The position numbers and the translations under genes are program-made. From an uncultured Acetatifactor sp. (GTDB lineage: Bacteria; Bacillota; Clostridia; Lachnospirales; Lachnospiraceae): 5,160 bases of DNA. A model generated the notes under the pieces. It was not told the origin of the DNA, searched no databases, and worked only from the letters and a program-made list of their open reading frames with translations. Shown here piece after piece: positions 1 through 4,863 of the stretch. The stretch is taken from NCBI GenBank assembly GCA_910584235.1, contig CAJTZD010000127.1, positions 1 to 5,160 of the forward strand, in the 5' to 3' direction. How positions within the stretch are numbered: position 1 is the stretch's first letter; every line of letters begins with the position of its first letter.

Positions 1-1080
1 GCGCAGCCACGCTTTCATTCCCAACCCGGATGTAGGCTTCCATAATACCGTCTGGATTACTTGGTTCAGGCTTTGGACTGACAGGTCAGTGGCTCTGTTG
101 AACGGGGAGAGAACCTGAACGCACTCCCCGGCCAGATACCGCTTTACTGCTTCGTCACGGATGGCGGCTTGGATATCCTTTTCCTCCAGTTGTACCAGTT
201 GGAAGCTGTCGTCAAATACCAGGTCGGCAGCACGGGAAAGGGAGGAAAACTGCGTGGTGTTGTGAACGAGACCAGCAGCGTCTTTGGACTGACGATGGGT
301 CGTTTTCAGTGTGATACTAGGGCACCCTAATGCCAGCAGGTCAGGGAGAATATTGCCGGTGCCTATGGAGAGCAGCTGGTAAGGGTCGCCTACTAGCACG
401 ACATGACAGGTATCAGGAACCCTCTGAAGGATACCCGCCAGCATTTCCAAGGTCATCATGCTGGCCTCATCTACAACCAGCAAACTGACATAAGGCCACT
501 GGACAGGTTCCAAGAAGTCGTCGTCCGGACGGAGACCCAGTGCGCTGTGGACTGTCCGGGCCTGAAAGCCGGTGCGGTCAGTCAAATTTTGCGCCGCTTT
601 ACCAGTAGGACTGCAAAGGACCCATCCGTTTTTAGATGGACGGTGGTCCATGATCGCCTTGACCAGGGTAGTCTTCCCAGAACCTGCGCCGCCCAGGATA
701 AGAGACAGACGGCTGGACAGTGCCAGCTCCACGGCGGAGCGTTGCTCTCCGGCCAACTGAACGCCGTTGACCAGTAATGTGTCTGGCAATTCCGGCTTGT
801 CCAGGCTTGACGCGCGCAGGATATTGGCCAGACTGATTACGGCGGACTGCTCACAGCGCCAGTTGTAAGTTGTGTACAGGCGCTGGCCCTCCAGGTGGAG
901 CAAGCCCTTGTGAAGCAAAAAAGCAAGGTCCTCCCGGAAGGCGGAGTAGGGGAGCCGGCGGTCATTGCGCTGGCAGACCTTGAAAAGAGCTTCGGCCGTC
1001 GTATAGGCATCGCCATTGAGCGAGATGTCCTCCATAGTACGAAGAATATACATCCCTCGTTTATCCTTTGAATAATACAA
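1..1080 (-). CDS. RecD/TraA-type ATP-dependent DNA helicase (superfamily 1B), C-terminus beyond left edge
   Basis: Seen: 360 codons open to the left edge. An N-terminal region of about 105 residues with helical, RecD2-like character leads into the motor domain. That domain has Q-motif-like LAGEQRSAV (109-117), Walker A GGAGSGKTT (130-138), motif Ia SPTGKAAQNL (157-166), Walker B LLVVDEAS (200-207, D204/E205), motif III GDPYQLLSIGTG (231-242), THRQ (261-264) and the RecD-type VLSPFNRAT followed by LN (323-339). Known: this set defines the 5'-3' SF1B helicases RecD2 and the helicase half of TraA relaxases. Motifs V and VI would lie past the edge. The start is TTG at 1080, chosen for a perfect AGGAGG seven bases upstream; the first in-frame ATG, at 1053, has no usable spacing. 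It lies 24 bases after the recombinase stop, so it is probably co-transcribed and may unwind or process element DNA during transfer or recombination (inference). Family assignment is firm; the specific role is not. Confidence 0.9.
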   Translation of the reverse strand, partial: MYYSKDKRGMYILRTMEDISLNGDAYTTAEALFKVCQRNDRRLPYSAFREDLAFLLHKGLLHLEGQRLYTTYNWRCEQSAVISLANILRASSLDKPELPDTLLVNGVQLAGEQRSAVELALSSRLSLILGGAGSGKTTLVKAIMDHRPSKNGWVLCSPTGKAAQNLTDRTGFQARTVHSALGLRPDDDFLEPVQWPYVSLLVVDEASMMTLEMLAGILQRVPDTCHVVLVGDPYQLLSIGTGNILPDLLALGCPSITLKTTHRQSKDAAGLVHNTTQFSSLSRAADLVFDDSFQLVQLEEKDIQAAIRDEAVKRYLAGECVQVLSPFNRATDLSVQSLNQVIQTVLWKPTSGLGMKAWLR

Positions 1081-1087
1081 TTCTATT

Positions 1088-1093
1088 CCTCCT
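1088..1093 (-). promoter_or_regulatory. Ribosome binding site AGGAGG that fixes the TTG start of the helicase
   Basis: Read on the minus strand, AGGAGG is followed by the 7-base spacer AATAGAA and TTG. The same frame is closed by TAG (1107-1105, also the recombinase stop), so no earlier start is possible except for eight codons with no initiator. This decides for a non-ATG start. Confidence 0.85.
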
Positions 1094-1104
1094 GATTCTT
1101 TGGT

Positions 1105-2565
1105 CTAAACATTCCAGATGATCTCAGCGGAATTTTCGGCTACTTCCACCCGACGGATAAACTGTGCGGCAACCGCTTTTTTCTCCTCAAAACTGAGGGT
1201 GGGAAAGTCCAAAACCGCGGGCATAACCGGACGCTTTTGTTCCCGGCGCTGCGCCTCCATAATCGTCTGGCGCTCCTGCTCCAACCGGGCCAGTGACCGC
1301 TGGAGATAGGCAGACGGCATATCCGCGCTCTCGGCAAAAGCATCGATCAGGCGGTCCGCCTTTCTATCCAGCTCCTCCAGCTGCCTGGTATAGATATCGT
1401 TCTCTTTTATCTCCAAGGCTTCTGCAGGGCATTCATCCAGCATTTTTGTGATTTCCGCTGTGATGATCTCTTCCAGCTCTGAAAGCTTGACGTGGATGCT
1501 GGCGTCACAGCGGGAGAGGTTGTACCGGCCGCTGCAGGCCAGCCAGCGGTGGGACTTGTCTGAGATGACCTTGAGGCTGTAGCCGCATTTGGCGCATTTC
1601 AACAGGCCGGAAAGCCAGGTATAGGTGCCCTTTCCGCTGTTTCCAAGCTGACGGTTGCTGTCTAGCTTGAGCTGACAGCGCAGCCAGAGGTCAGCGGGAA
1701 CGAACCCCTGGCTGTTCATGACCGAGGCGGAGTGGTCCTTCAGGCTGGTGTATTTTCGGTCAGAGGCCTTGCGCTTGCCTACCAACAGGACACCGTGAGT
1801 TCCATCAAAGTGTTCAGCCGGCGAAGTGATATTGGCTCCCTGGCCCAGAAGATAGAGCCGGACCTGTTCGTCGGCCATGGCGTAGGCCGGGTTGTGAAGG
1901 ATACGGGAGAGGGTCACATTGTCCCAGATGTCCCGTTTGGGGCCGTGGATTCCCAGGTCGGTCAGCTTTCTGGCCAGCAGGCCCAGCGACATCCCCTCGA
2001 CGGCATATTCCTCGAAGATACGGAGAACGATGTCCGCATTCTCGTTCACGGTCAAGGTGGGAACGGAACGCCCGTCCGGGGCCTGCAAGCGCCCAATGCT
2101 GAAGCCGTAGGGTGCGGGGCCGCCGGGCCAGGAGCCCAGAGAAGCCCGGCGGTAGTAGTTGTCCCGCACCCGCTCGGCGGTTGTCTCCCGCTCCAGCTGG
2201 GCAAACACCATAATGATGTGGAGCATGGCTCTGCCCATAGGGCTGGAGGTGTCGAAGTTTTCGCTGACCGAGACGAACTCCACATTGTGTTCCTGGAGTA
2301 TCTCCCACAGCCGGCCAAAGTCGGCCACAGAGCGGGAGAACCGGTCCAGCCGGTAGACATAGAGCTTTCTGATTTTATCCGATTTAATGTCCCGGAGTAG
2401 CCGCTCGAAGTCGGGACGCTTGGTGTTCTTGCCGGAGTAGCCCGCATCCTTATAAACAGTCAGGCCCCCGCCAGCCGTCTTGCGGCACAGGTCCAGCTGA
2501 CCGGAGATGGACAGGCTGTCTTTTTTTAGTAGGGACTGACGGGCGTACGCTGCGTCAAATTTCAT
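1105..2565 (-). CDS. Serine site-specific recombinase (resolvase/invertase core with recombinase and zinc-ribbon domains)
   Basis: Cuts and rejoins DNA at attachment or resolution sites through a phosphoserine intermediate. Seen in the 486 residues: catalytic core at about 1-140 with YARQS (7-11, nucleophile S11), the SISGQ segment (19-23), AGYSGKNTKRPDFERLL (41-57), YRLDRFSR (71-78) carrying the active-site arginines, and the conserved DTSSPMGRAMLHIIMVFAQLE stretch. A recombinase domain follows (about 145-300, with APYGF and the WDNVTLSRILHNPAY block). A zinc ribbon has C324-x2-C327, C344 and C353, and a charged coiled coil spans about 385-445. Known: this order is typical of large serine recombinases from Clostridia mobile elements; 486 residues is short to middling for them (TndX/TnpX are about 700). 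The start ATG lies 15 bases after the small gene's stop and has only a weak GGGG-type ribosome site, suggesting translational coupling. No att site was recognised nearby, so whether it integrates, excises or inverts is open. Confidence 0.93.
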   Translation of the reverse strand: MKFDAAYARQSLLKKDSLSISGQLDLCRKTAGGGLTVYKDAGYSGKNTKRPDFERLLRDIKSDKIRKLYVYRLDRFSRSVADFGRLWEILQEHNVEFVSVSENFDTSSPMGRAMLHIIMVFAQLERETTAERVRDNYYRRASLGSWPGGPAPYGFSIGRLQAPDGRSVPTLTVNENADIVLRIFEEYAVEGMSLGLLARKLTDLGIHGPKRDIWDNVTLSRILHNPAYAMADEQVRLYLLGQGANITSPAEHFDGTHGVLLVGKRKASDRKYTSLKDHSASVMNSQGFVPADLWLRCQLKLDSNRQLGNSGKGTYTWLSGLLKCAKCGYSLKVISDKSHRWLACSGRYNLSRCDASIHVKLSELEEIITAEITKMLDECPAEALEIKENDIYTRQLEELDRKADRLIDAFAESADMPSAYLQRSLARLEQERQTIMEAQRREQKRPVMPAVLDFPTLSFEEKKAVAAQFIRRVEVAENSAEIIWNV

Positions 2566-2580
2566 TGTCGCACCCCGGAC

Positions 2581-2802
2581 TTATGCGCTCTGCTTGGACG
2601 CCGCTTCTTTCTGGGCCAGAAGTACGGCAGTACAGAGCCGTTTCGTATCAAGAAGCGCCTGCCGGCGGTCCTCCGGGGTAGCATACTCCGGATGGGTGTG
2701 CTTGATGTCCATGAACATCCCTCCTCGGGACATCCTATGAGCGGCCGCCGGAGGAAATGTCTGGGGCTCGGGGAAGGGAATGATCTTGGTTTTCGCTGTC
2801 AT
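2581..2802 (-). CDS. Small unrecognised protein (73 aa), first gene of the recombinase operon
   Basis: I do not recognise this family. Seen: 73 residues starting MTAKTKIIPFPEP, with a proline-rich N-terminal third (FPEPQTFPPAAA) and a charged helical C-terminal half (TPEDRRQALLDTKRLCTAVLLAQKEAA). No signal peptide, membrane segment or metal motif. The ATG at 2802 is chosen because AAGGAAG sits seven bases upstream and because the longer open frame back to 2934 would start inside the attenuator leader. It ends 15 bases before the recombinase ATG, so it is the promoter-proximal member of the operon, directly behind the leader hairpins. By position it could be a recombination directionality or regulatory factor, but nothing in the sequence shows that. 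An internal start at 2712 with an even better ribosome site would give a 43-residue form. Confidence 0.7.
   Translation of the reverse strand: MTAKTKIIPFPEPQTFPPAAAHRMSRGGMFMDIKHTHPEYATPEDRRQALLDTKRLCTAVLLAQKEAASKQSA
2710..2725 (-). promoter_or_regulatory. Internal ribosome binding site and ATG within the small gene
   Basis: On the minus strand AGGAGG (2725-2720) is followed by GATGTTC and ATG (2712-2710) in the frame of the small gene, a spacing of seven. It is a stronger site than the one at the annotated start. Translation from here gives MDIKHTHPEYATPEDRR... (43 aa), lacking the proline-rich N-terminus. Either this is the true start or two forms are made. Confidence 0.5.
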
Positions 2803-2809
2803 GGTAAGA

Positions 2810-2816
2810 CTTCCTT
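2810..2816 (-). promoter_or_regulatory. Ribosome binding site of the small gene
   Basis: AAGGAAG on the minus strand, with the seven-base spacer TCTTACC before ATG at 2802. It lies about 15 bases after the attenuator T-tract, so it is reached only by transcripts that pass that hairpin. Confidence 0.6.
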
Positions 2817-2830
2817 TCAAATTGTATTGA

Positions 2831-2869
2831 AAAGAAAACACCGTGCAGGTTGTAGAACCTACACGGTGT
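2831..2869 (-). terminator. Intrinsic terminator or attenuator in the leader of the recombinase operon
   Basis: On the minus strand, arms 2869-2856 and 2851-2838 pair over 14 bp with a 4-base loop and run straight into TTTTCTTT (2838-2831). The only non-Watson-Crick pair (2846/2861) is G.U in minus-strand RNA but would be C.A in plus-strand RNA, which supports leftward transcription as the direction in which the hairpin works. It sits between promoter and first gene, so it must be conditional. An upstream leader segment (2988-2981) is perfectly complementary to eight bases of its 5' arm (2864-2857) and could act as antiterminator. Confidence 0.75.
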
Positions 2870-2915
2870 CGTTGCCTTACTGAGACAAACGAAAGTACTT
2901 CTGTCCACCTTCGGG

Positions 2916-2942
2916 AAAAAGGACTTGAAAACAATCGTCCTT
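2916..2942 (-). terminator. Second, weaker terminator-like hairpin in the leader
   Basis: On the minus strand AAGGAC (2942-2937) pairs with GTCCTT (2924-2919). Inside, TTG/CAA pairs around a TTTT loop with a two-base bulge, and the stem is followed by further T residues to 2916. The stem is short, so it may act as a pause or weak termination site. The same bases contain the -35 of the opposing promoter. Confidence 0.45.
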
Positions 2943-2953
2943 AACGGTATAAT
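2925..2953 (+). promoter_or_regulatory. Plus-strand promoter inside the leader (TTGAAA-17-TATAAT)
   Basis: TTGAAA at 2925-2930, a spacer of exactly 17, and TATAAT at 2948-2953: five of six and six of six matches to the sigma-A consensus. Transcription would begin near 2960 and run rightward, antisense to the start of the recombinase-operon leader and toward the small ORF at 3125. It is the best-matching promoter in the window. Confidence 0.65.
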
Positions 2954-2959
2954 ATCCCT

Positions 2960-3041
2960 GCGGTGCGGACAGAGTCCGTTGTGTAGGTGCTGTAACCACC
3001 TATGCAGGTGTATGGGAGGGCCAACTCTCATACACTGCCGC
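2960..3041 (+). ncRNA. Candidate structured antisense RNA opposite the recombinase-operon leader (3' end not defined)
   Basis: Beginning at the predicted start of the plus promoter, the RNA can fold as a multi-branched structure. GCGG (2960-2963) pairs with CCGC (3038-3041). CGGAC/GTCCG (2966-2970/2974-2978) closes a triloop. TAGGTG/CACCTA (2984-2989/2997-3002) forms the next hairpin. An 11-bp stem (3008-3018/3025-3035) has loop GGCCAA. In that last stem the pair 3015/3028 is G.U on the plus strand but A.C on the minus strand, favouring a plus-strand product. In the opposite strand the same loop reads UUGGCC, which holds a YUNR-type U-turn sequence, a motif known in loops that start antisense pairing. 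No clear terminator was found after it, so the RNA may be longer and may lead into the ORF at 3125. Confidence 0.45.
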
Positions 3042-3061
3042 TGTTTAACTTTTCTGATGGC

Positions 3062-3090
3062 ATTATACCATAAATGGGCCCATGTGTAAA
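3062..3090 (-). promoter_or_regulatory. Promoter of the small gene-recombinase-helicase operon (TTTACA-17-TATAAT)
   Basis: On the minus strand, TTTACA (3090-3085), a 17-base spacer and a perfect TATAAT (3067-3062). Predicted start is near 3055, giving a leader of about 253 nt before the small gene's ATG. The spacer contains the palindrome ATGGGCCCAT, a natural place for a repressor. Confidence 0.75.
3070..3087. promoter_or_regulatory. Palindromic operator candidate 1, within the operon promoter spacer
   Basis: ATAAATGGGCCCATGTGT, with the perfect 10-bp palindrome ATGGGCCCAT at 3074-3083, lies between the -35 and -10 of the leftward promoter. Its first 14 bases are the exact reverse complement of 3134-3147. 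A dimeric repressor bound here would block RNA polymerase; the repressor itself is not in the window. Confidence 0.5.
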
Positions 3091-3124
3091 GCGGCATAGT
3101 GCTCAAATATTGAGGAGGATTTTT

Positions 3125-3196
3125 GTGCAAAATATGGGCCCATTTATCGAAGTGAGTACTTGCATTGAAAGTTGCATCGGGATATACTATTTATAA
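3125..3196 (+). CDS. 23-codon ORF with ideal ribosome site, possibly the stump of a gene cut by the insertion sequence
   Basis: AGGAGG at 3113-3118 is followed, after six bases, by GTG at 3125. The frame reads VQNMGPFIEVST...GIYYL and stops at TAA 3194-3196. An in-frame ATG (3134) lies three codons in. I do not recognise the peptide and see no domain. It lies downstream of the plus promoter at 2925-2953 with a long structured leader. Its end falls where the left end of the IS110-type element is expected, so it may be the first codons of a gene interrupted by the insertion, a leader peptide, or a chance ORF behind a purine-rich stretch. Confidence 0.35.
   Translation: MQNMGPFIEVSTCIESCIGIYYL
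3130..3147. promoter_or_regulatory. Palindromic operator candidate 2
   Basis: AAATATGGGCCCATTTAT contains the second copy of ATGGGCCCAT (3134-3143), exactly 60 bp from the first copy. The flank ATTTAT mirrors the ATAAAT flank of copy 1, so both derive from one symmetric 18-bp consensus. It lies upstream of the leftward -35 and overlaps the start of the 23-codon ORF. A pair of sites suggests cooperative binding or looping. Confidence 0.45.
3160..3188 (+). promoter_or_regulatory. Possible promoter of the IS transposase and its 5' RNA (TTGCAT-17-TATACT)
   Basis: TTGCAT (3160-3165) and TATACT (3183-3188) are 17 bases apart; the -10 matches five of six and the -35 only three of six. Start would be near 3195, immediately before the first hairpin. 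TTGCAT recurs at 3172-3177. The left IS boundary could fall between the two boxes, as in IS110 elements where circle formation builds a promoter across the joined ends (inference). Confidence 0.4.
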
Positions 3197-3197
3197 A

Positions 3198-3207
3198 TAG
3201 GAGCTTC
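3198..3207. repeat. 10-bp direct repeat TAGGAGCTTC, left copy
   Basis: Identical to 5056-5065. The left copy includes the 5' arm of the first IS hairpin. The two copies flank the transposase gene 1,858 bp apart. Chance is not excluded for ten bases. Confidence 0.25.
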
Positions 3208-3311
3208 CTGTATACTACAAAGCAGGAAGTTGACGAAAAAAGATACCTCAGGTAGATTTGAATCCTTACTGACCAGACCGTTAGTAAAATTCAAAACCGA
3301 GAGAGGTATCT
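3202..3311 (+). ncRNA. Structured 5' RNA of the IS: candidate bridge RNA and/or translational lock on the transposase
   Basis: Hairpin 1: AGCTTCCTG (3202-3210) pairs with CAGGAAGTT (3223-3231) around a 12-base loop. Hairpin 2: AGATACCTC/GAGGTATCT (3241-3249/3303-3311), a symmetric 7x7 internal loop (3250-3256 and 3296-3302), TTTGAAT/ATTCAAA (3257-3263/3289-3295), a 2x1 internal loop, then TTACTGAC/GTTAGTAA (3266-3273/3280-3287) with loop CAGACC. Both non-Watson-Crick pairs (3204/3230, 3271/3282) are G.U only in plus-strand RNA, supporting this strand. Known: IS110-group bridge RNAs are encoded between the left end and the recombinase gene, with a 5' stem-loop followed by stems whose internal loops pair with target and donor DNA. 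The layout fits but is shorter than the 177-nt IS621 RNA. The 3' arm covers the transposase ribosome site, so a role in blocking translation is an alternative or addition. Confidence 0.5.
3301..3306 (+). promoter_or_regulatory. Transposase ribosome binding site, buried in hairpin 2
   Basis: GAGAGG with eight bases to ATG 3315. Four of its six bases (3303-3306) lie in the 3' arm of the outer stem of hairpin 2, so the site is masked when the hairpin is folded. It supports ATG 3315 over the in-frame ATG at 3405. Confidence 0.6.
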
Positions 3312-3314
3312 GAC

Positions 3315-4796
3315 ATGAATAGTAAATCAAACAGCCCGAAAAAGCAAGCAGGAAAACGCGGAGAAAGGATCGGCGGACACAGCGGGAAGCAGAAAAAGGA
3401 CAATATGAAAGCATTGAGTCCGGAGCAGGAAGCAGCGCTGAAGCAAAAGGCTGAGGAGATATCCAAGGGACTGCGATCCTACACTTGGCGGGATTTGGAG
3501 ACAGGGGGCAAGTTCTCCCATAACGACAAATTGACCTTCATCCGGGATGACATGCTCATCGTGGGATGCGACATCGGCAGCGAAACGCATTATGCACGAG
3601 CAAGCGATGCAAAGGGGCGAGAGTTGAGCAAGGGAGCGTATTCGTTCGAGAACAATGCCGAGGGTTACCAGAGCGCGAAAGACTGGGCGCTTCACCTGGC
3701 AGCACAGCACGGCAAGGACCAAATTGTGTTGGGCCTTGAGCCGACAGGATATTACTGGTTTTCGCTGGCTGCGTGGATGATAGCGAATGGAATCAGTGTT
3801 GTGCAGGTGAATCCGTATGCGGTGAAACAGACGAAAGAACTGGCTGACAACAGTCAAGCCAAGAACGATGCCAAAGACCCGAAGCTGATTGCGGACCTGG
3901 TAAAGAACGGGAACTATGGCGTGTCGTATTTGCCGGAAGATGTATACGCAGAACTGCGCGTTCTGTGTACGCTGAGAGACCACCTCATGGAGGACCGTGT
4001 GCGGAACATGAACCGTCTGCACCGTGAGATGAAGATCGTGTTCCCGGAATACAGAGAAGCATTTGGGAAGATAGACGGCATATTCACGTTGAGCGTACTG
4101 GCAAATGCTCCTCTCCCCAGCGAGCTGGTTGCTCTGGGTGAAGATGGCGTAAAGGACATCTGGCACGCGGAGAAACTGCGAGGCGGTGGATACAAGCGGG
4201 CCAAGGAGATCGTCCGGTTGGCCAGCGTGAGCGCCGGACTGACACAGGGAGCTGAGGCGAGAAAGATAGCTATCGTCAGCTTTGTCAGCAAGGTCACGGA
4301 GTTGGCTGCTGAGTTGGAGGAAATCGAAGCTCAGATCGCCCTGAAATGCCGGGAGATCCCTCGTGCTGACAATATCTTGGAAATCAATGGTCTGGGAGCG
4401 ACGACAGTCTCCGGCATCTTAGCAGAGATGGGAGATATAGATCGTTTCGACGCGGCCAGGGAGATCCAGAAGCTCAGCGGGCTGGGGCTCGTGGCATGCA
4501 GCTCCGGCAAGCACCAGGGGCAGACCAAAATCAGTCACAGAGGACGCAAGCGGTTGAGGTATTGGCTGTTCCAAGGGGCGCTGTCGGTGGTGTCGCACAA
4601 CGAGGCATTTCGGCAAATTCATGAGTATTATACGACCAGGGCGGAGAACCCGCTGAAGAAGATGCAGTCGATTACCGTGATCGCGTGTAAGCTGCTGAGG
4701 ATCATCTTCACGATCCTCAAGAAAGGCGTCCGCTTCGATCCGGATAAAATGCTGAGCGACATCATGCGTCCGGCACCCCTGGAAGCGGCAGCCTAA
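3315..4796 (+). CDS. IS110-family transposase (DEDD/serine RNA-guided recombinase)
   Basis: Catalyses excision and insertion of the element. Seen in 493 residues: an N-terminal RuvC-like DEDD domain with D86 in VGCDIGSETHYA, E142 in LGLEPTGYYW, and D185/D188 in QAKNDAKDPK. A helical and coiled-coil middle follows (about 215-345, with AAELEEIEAQ). Next is the Tnp_20 domain, with the helix-hairpin-helix-like INGLGATTVSGILAEMGDI (357-375), then LSGLGLVACSSGKHQG with catalytic serine at 396/397, KISHRGRKRLRYWL, and a basic C-terminus. Known: IS110 proteins use the DEDD domain with a distal serine and are guided by a bridge RNA. At 493 residues it is longer than the usual 330-450. The extra length is about 80 N-terminal residues, the first 30 being rich in Lys, Gly and Ser. 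All expected catalytic residues are present and the frame is intact, so it is probably active. Start chosen from the GAGAGG site. Confidence 0.93.
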   Translation: MNSKSNSPKKQAGKRGERIGGHSGKQKKDNMKALSPEQEAALKQKAEEISKGLRSYTWRDLETGGKFSHNDKLTFIRDDMLIVGCDIGSETHYARASDAKGRELSKGAYSFENNAEGYQSAKDWALHLAAQHGKDQIVLGLEPTGYYWFSLAAWMIANGISVVQVNPYAVKQTKELADNSQAKNDAKDPKLIADLVKNGNYGVSYLPEDVYAELRVLCTLRDHLMEDRVRNMNRLHREMKIVFPEYREAFGKIDGIFTLSVLANAPLPSELVALGEDGVKDIWHAEKLRGGGYKRAKEIVRLASVSAGLTQGAEARKIAIVSFVSKVTELAAELEEIEAQIALKCREIPRADNILEINGLGATTVSGILAEMGDIDRFDAAREIQKLSGLGLVACSSGKHQGQTKISHRGRKRLRYWLFQGALSVVSHNEAFRQIHEYYTTRAENPLKKMQSITVIACKLLRIIFTILKKGVRFDPDKMLSDIMRPAPLEAAA

Positions 4797-4814
4797 CGAA
4801 TAAGCAGAACGTCT

Positions 4815-4855
4815 TCTCCAGAGTCCTGCCAAGTTTCCAGTAGCAGGAATGGAGA
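4815..4855 (+). other. Hairpin downstream of the transposase gene
   Basis: TCTCC/GGAGA (4815-4819/4851-4855) and, inside a small internal loop, TCCTGC/GCAGGA (4824-4829/4843-4848) with a 13-base loop. The inner stem and loop size resemble hairpin 1 on the left of the gene (TTCCTG...CAGGAA). It may be part of the right end of the IS or slow transcription after the gene; there is no T-tract. Confidence 0.4.
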
Positions 4856-4863
4856 TTGGGTAG

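Larger units (their letters stand above)
3195..4860 (+). mobile_element. IS110-family insertion sequence (ends approximate)
   Basis: Defined by the IS110-type transposase gene together with structured noncoding DNA on both sides of it. Known: IS110-family elements move by a DEDD/serine recombinase guided by an element-encoded RNA, usually lack long terminal inverted repeats and make no conventional target duplication, so the ends cannot be read from one copy. The left end is placed near the predicted RNA start. The right end is uncertain: it could be soon after the gene (IS110 group) or several hundred bases further (IS1111 group, whose guide RNA lies downstream). The element sits about 100 bp upstream of the recombinase-operon promoter. 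Confidence 0.6.

Noticed and set aside
403..777. 124-codon plus-strand ORF
   Set aside because: Antisense to the helicase, whose motifs are unmistakable on the minus strand; no ribosome site and no recognisable domain.
1732..2400. 222-codon plus-strand ORF and several shorter ones opposite the recombinase
   Set aside because: Shadows of the recombinase gene in a GC-rich region; the minus-strand product has all family motifs.
2803..2934. N-terminal extension of the small protein to an ATG at 2934
   Set aside because: The extra 44 codons run through the attenuator hairpin, there is no good ribosome site, and the ATG at 2802 has one.
2960..3041. tRNA gene suggested by the cloverleaf-like fold
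   Set aside because: No 7-bp acceptor stem, no T-arm GGTTCRA motif and no plausible anticodon loop.
2735..3130. 131-codon minus-strand open frame across the leader, with a possible internal start at 3031
   Set aside because: No ribosome site at either start, the upper start lies upstream of the promoter's transcription start, and it overlaps the small gene in another frame. It coincides with the RNA structures, which explain the conserved-looking sequence better.
3327..4166. 279-codon and other minus-strand ORFs opposite the transposase
   Set aside because: Antisense shadows of a complete IS110 transposase; no ribosome site or domain.
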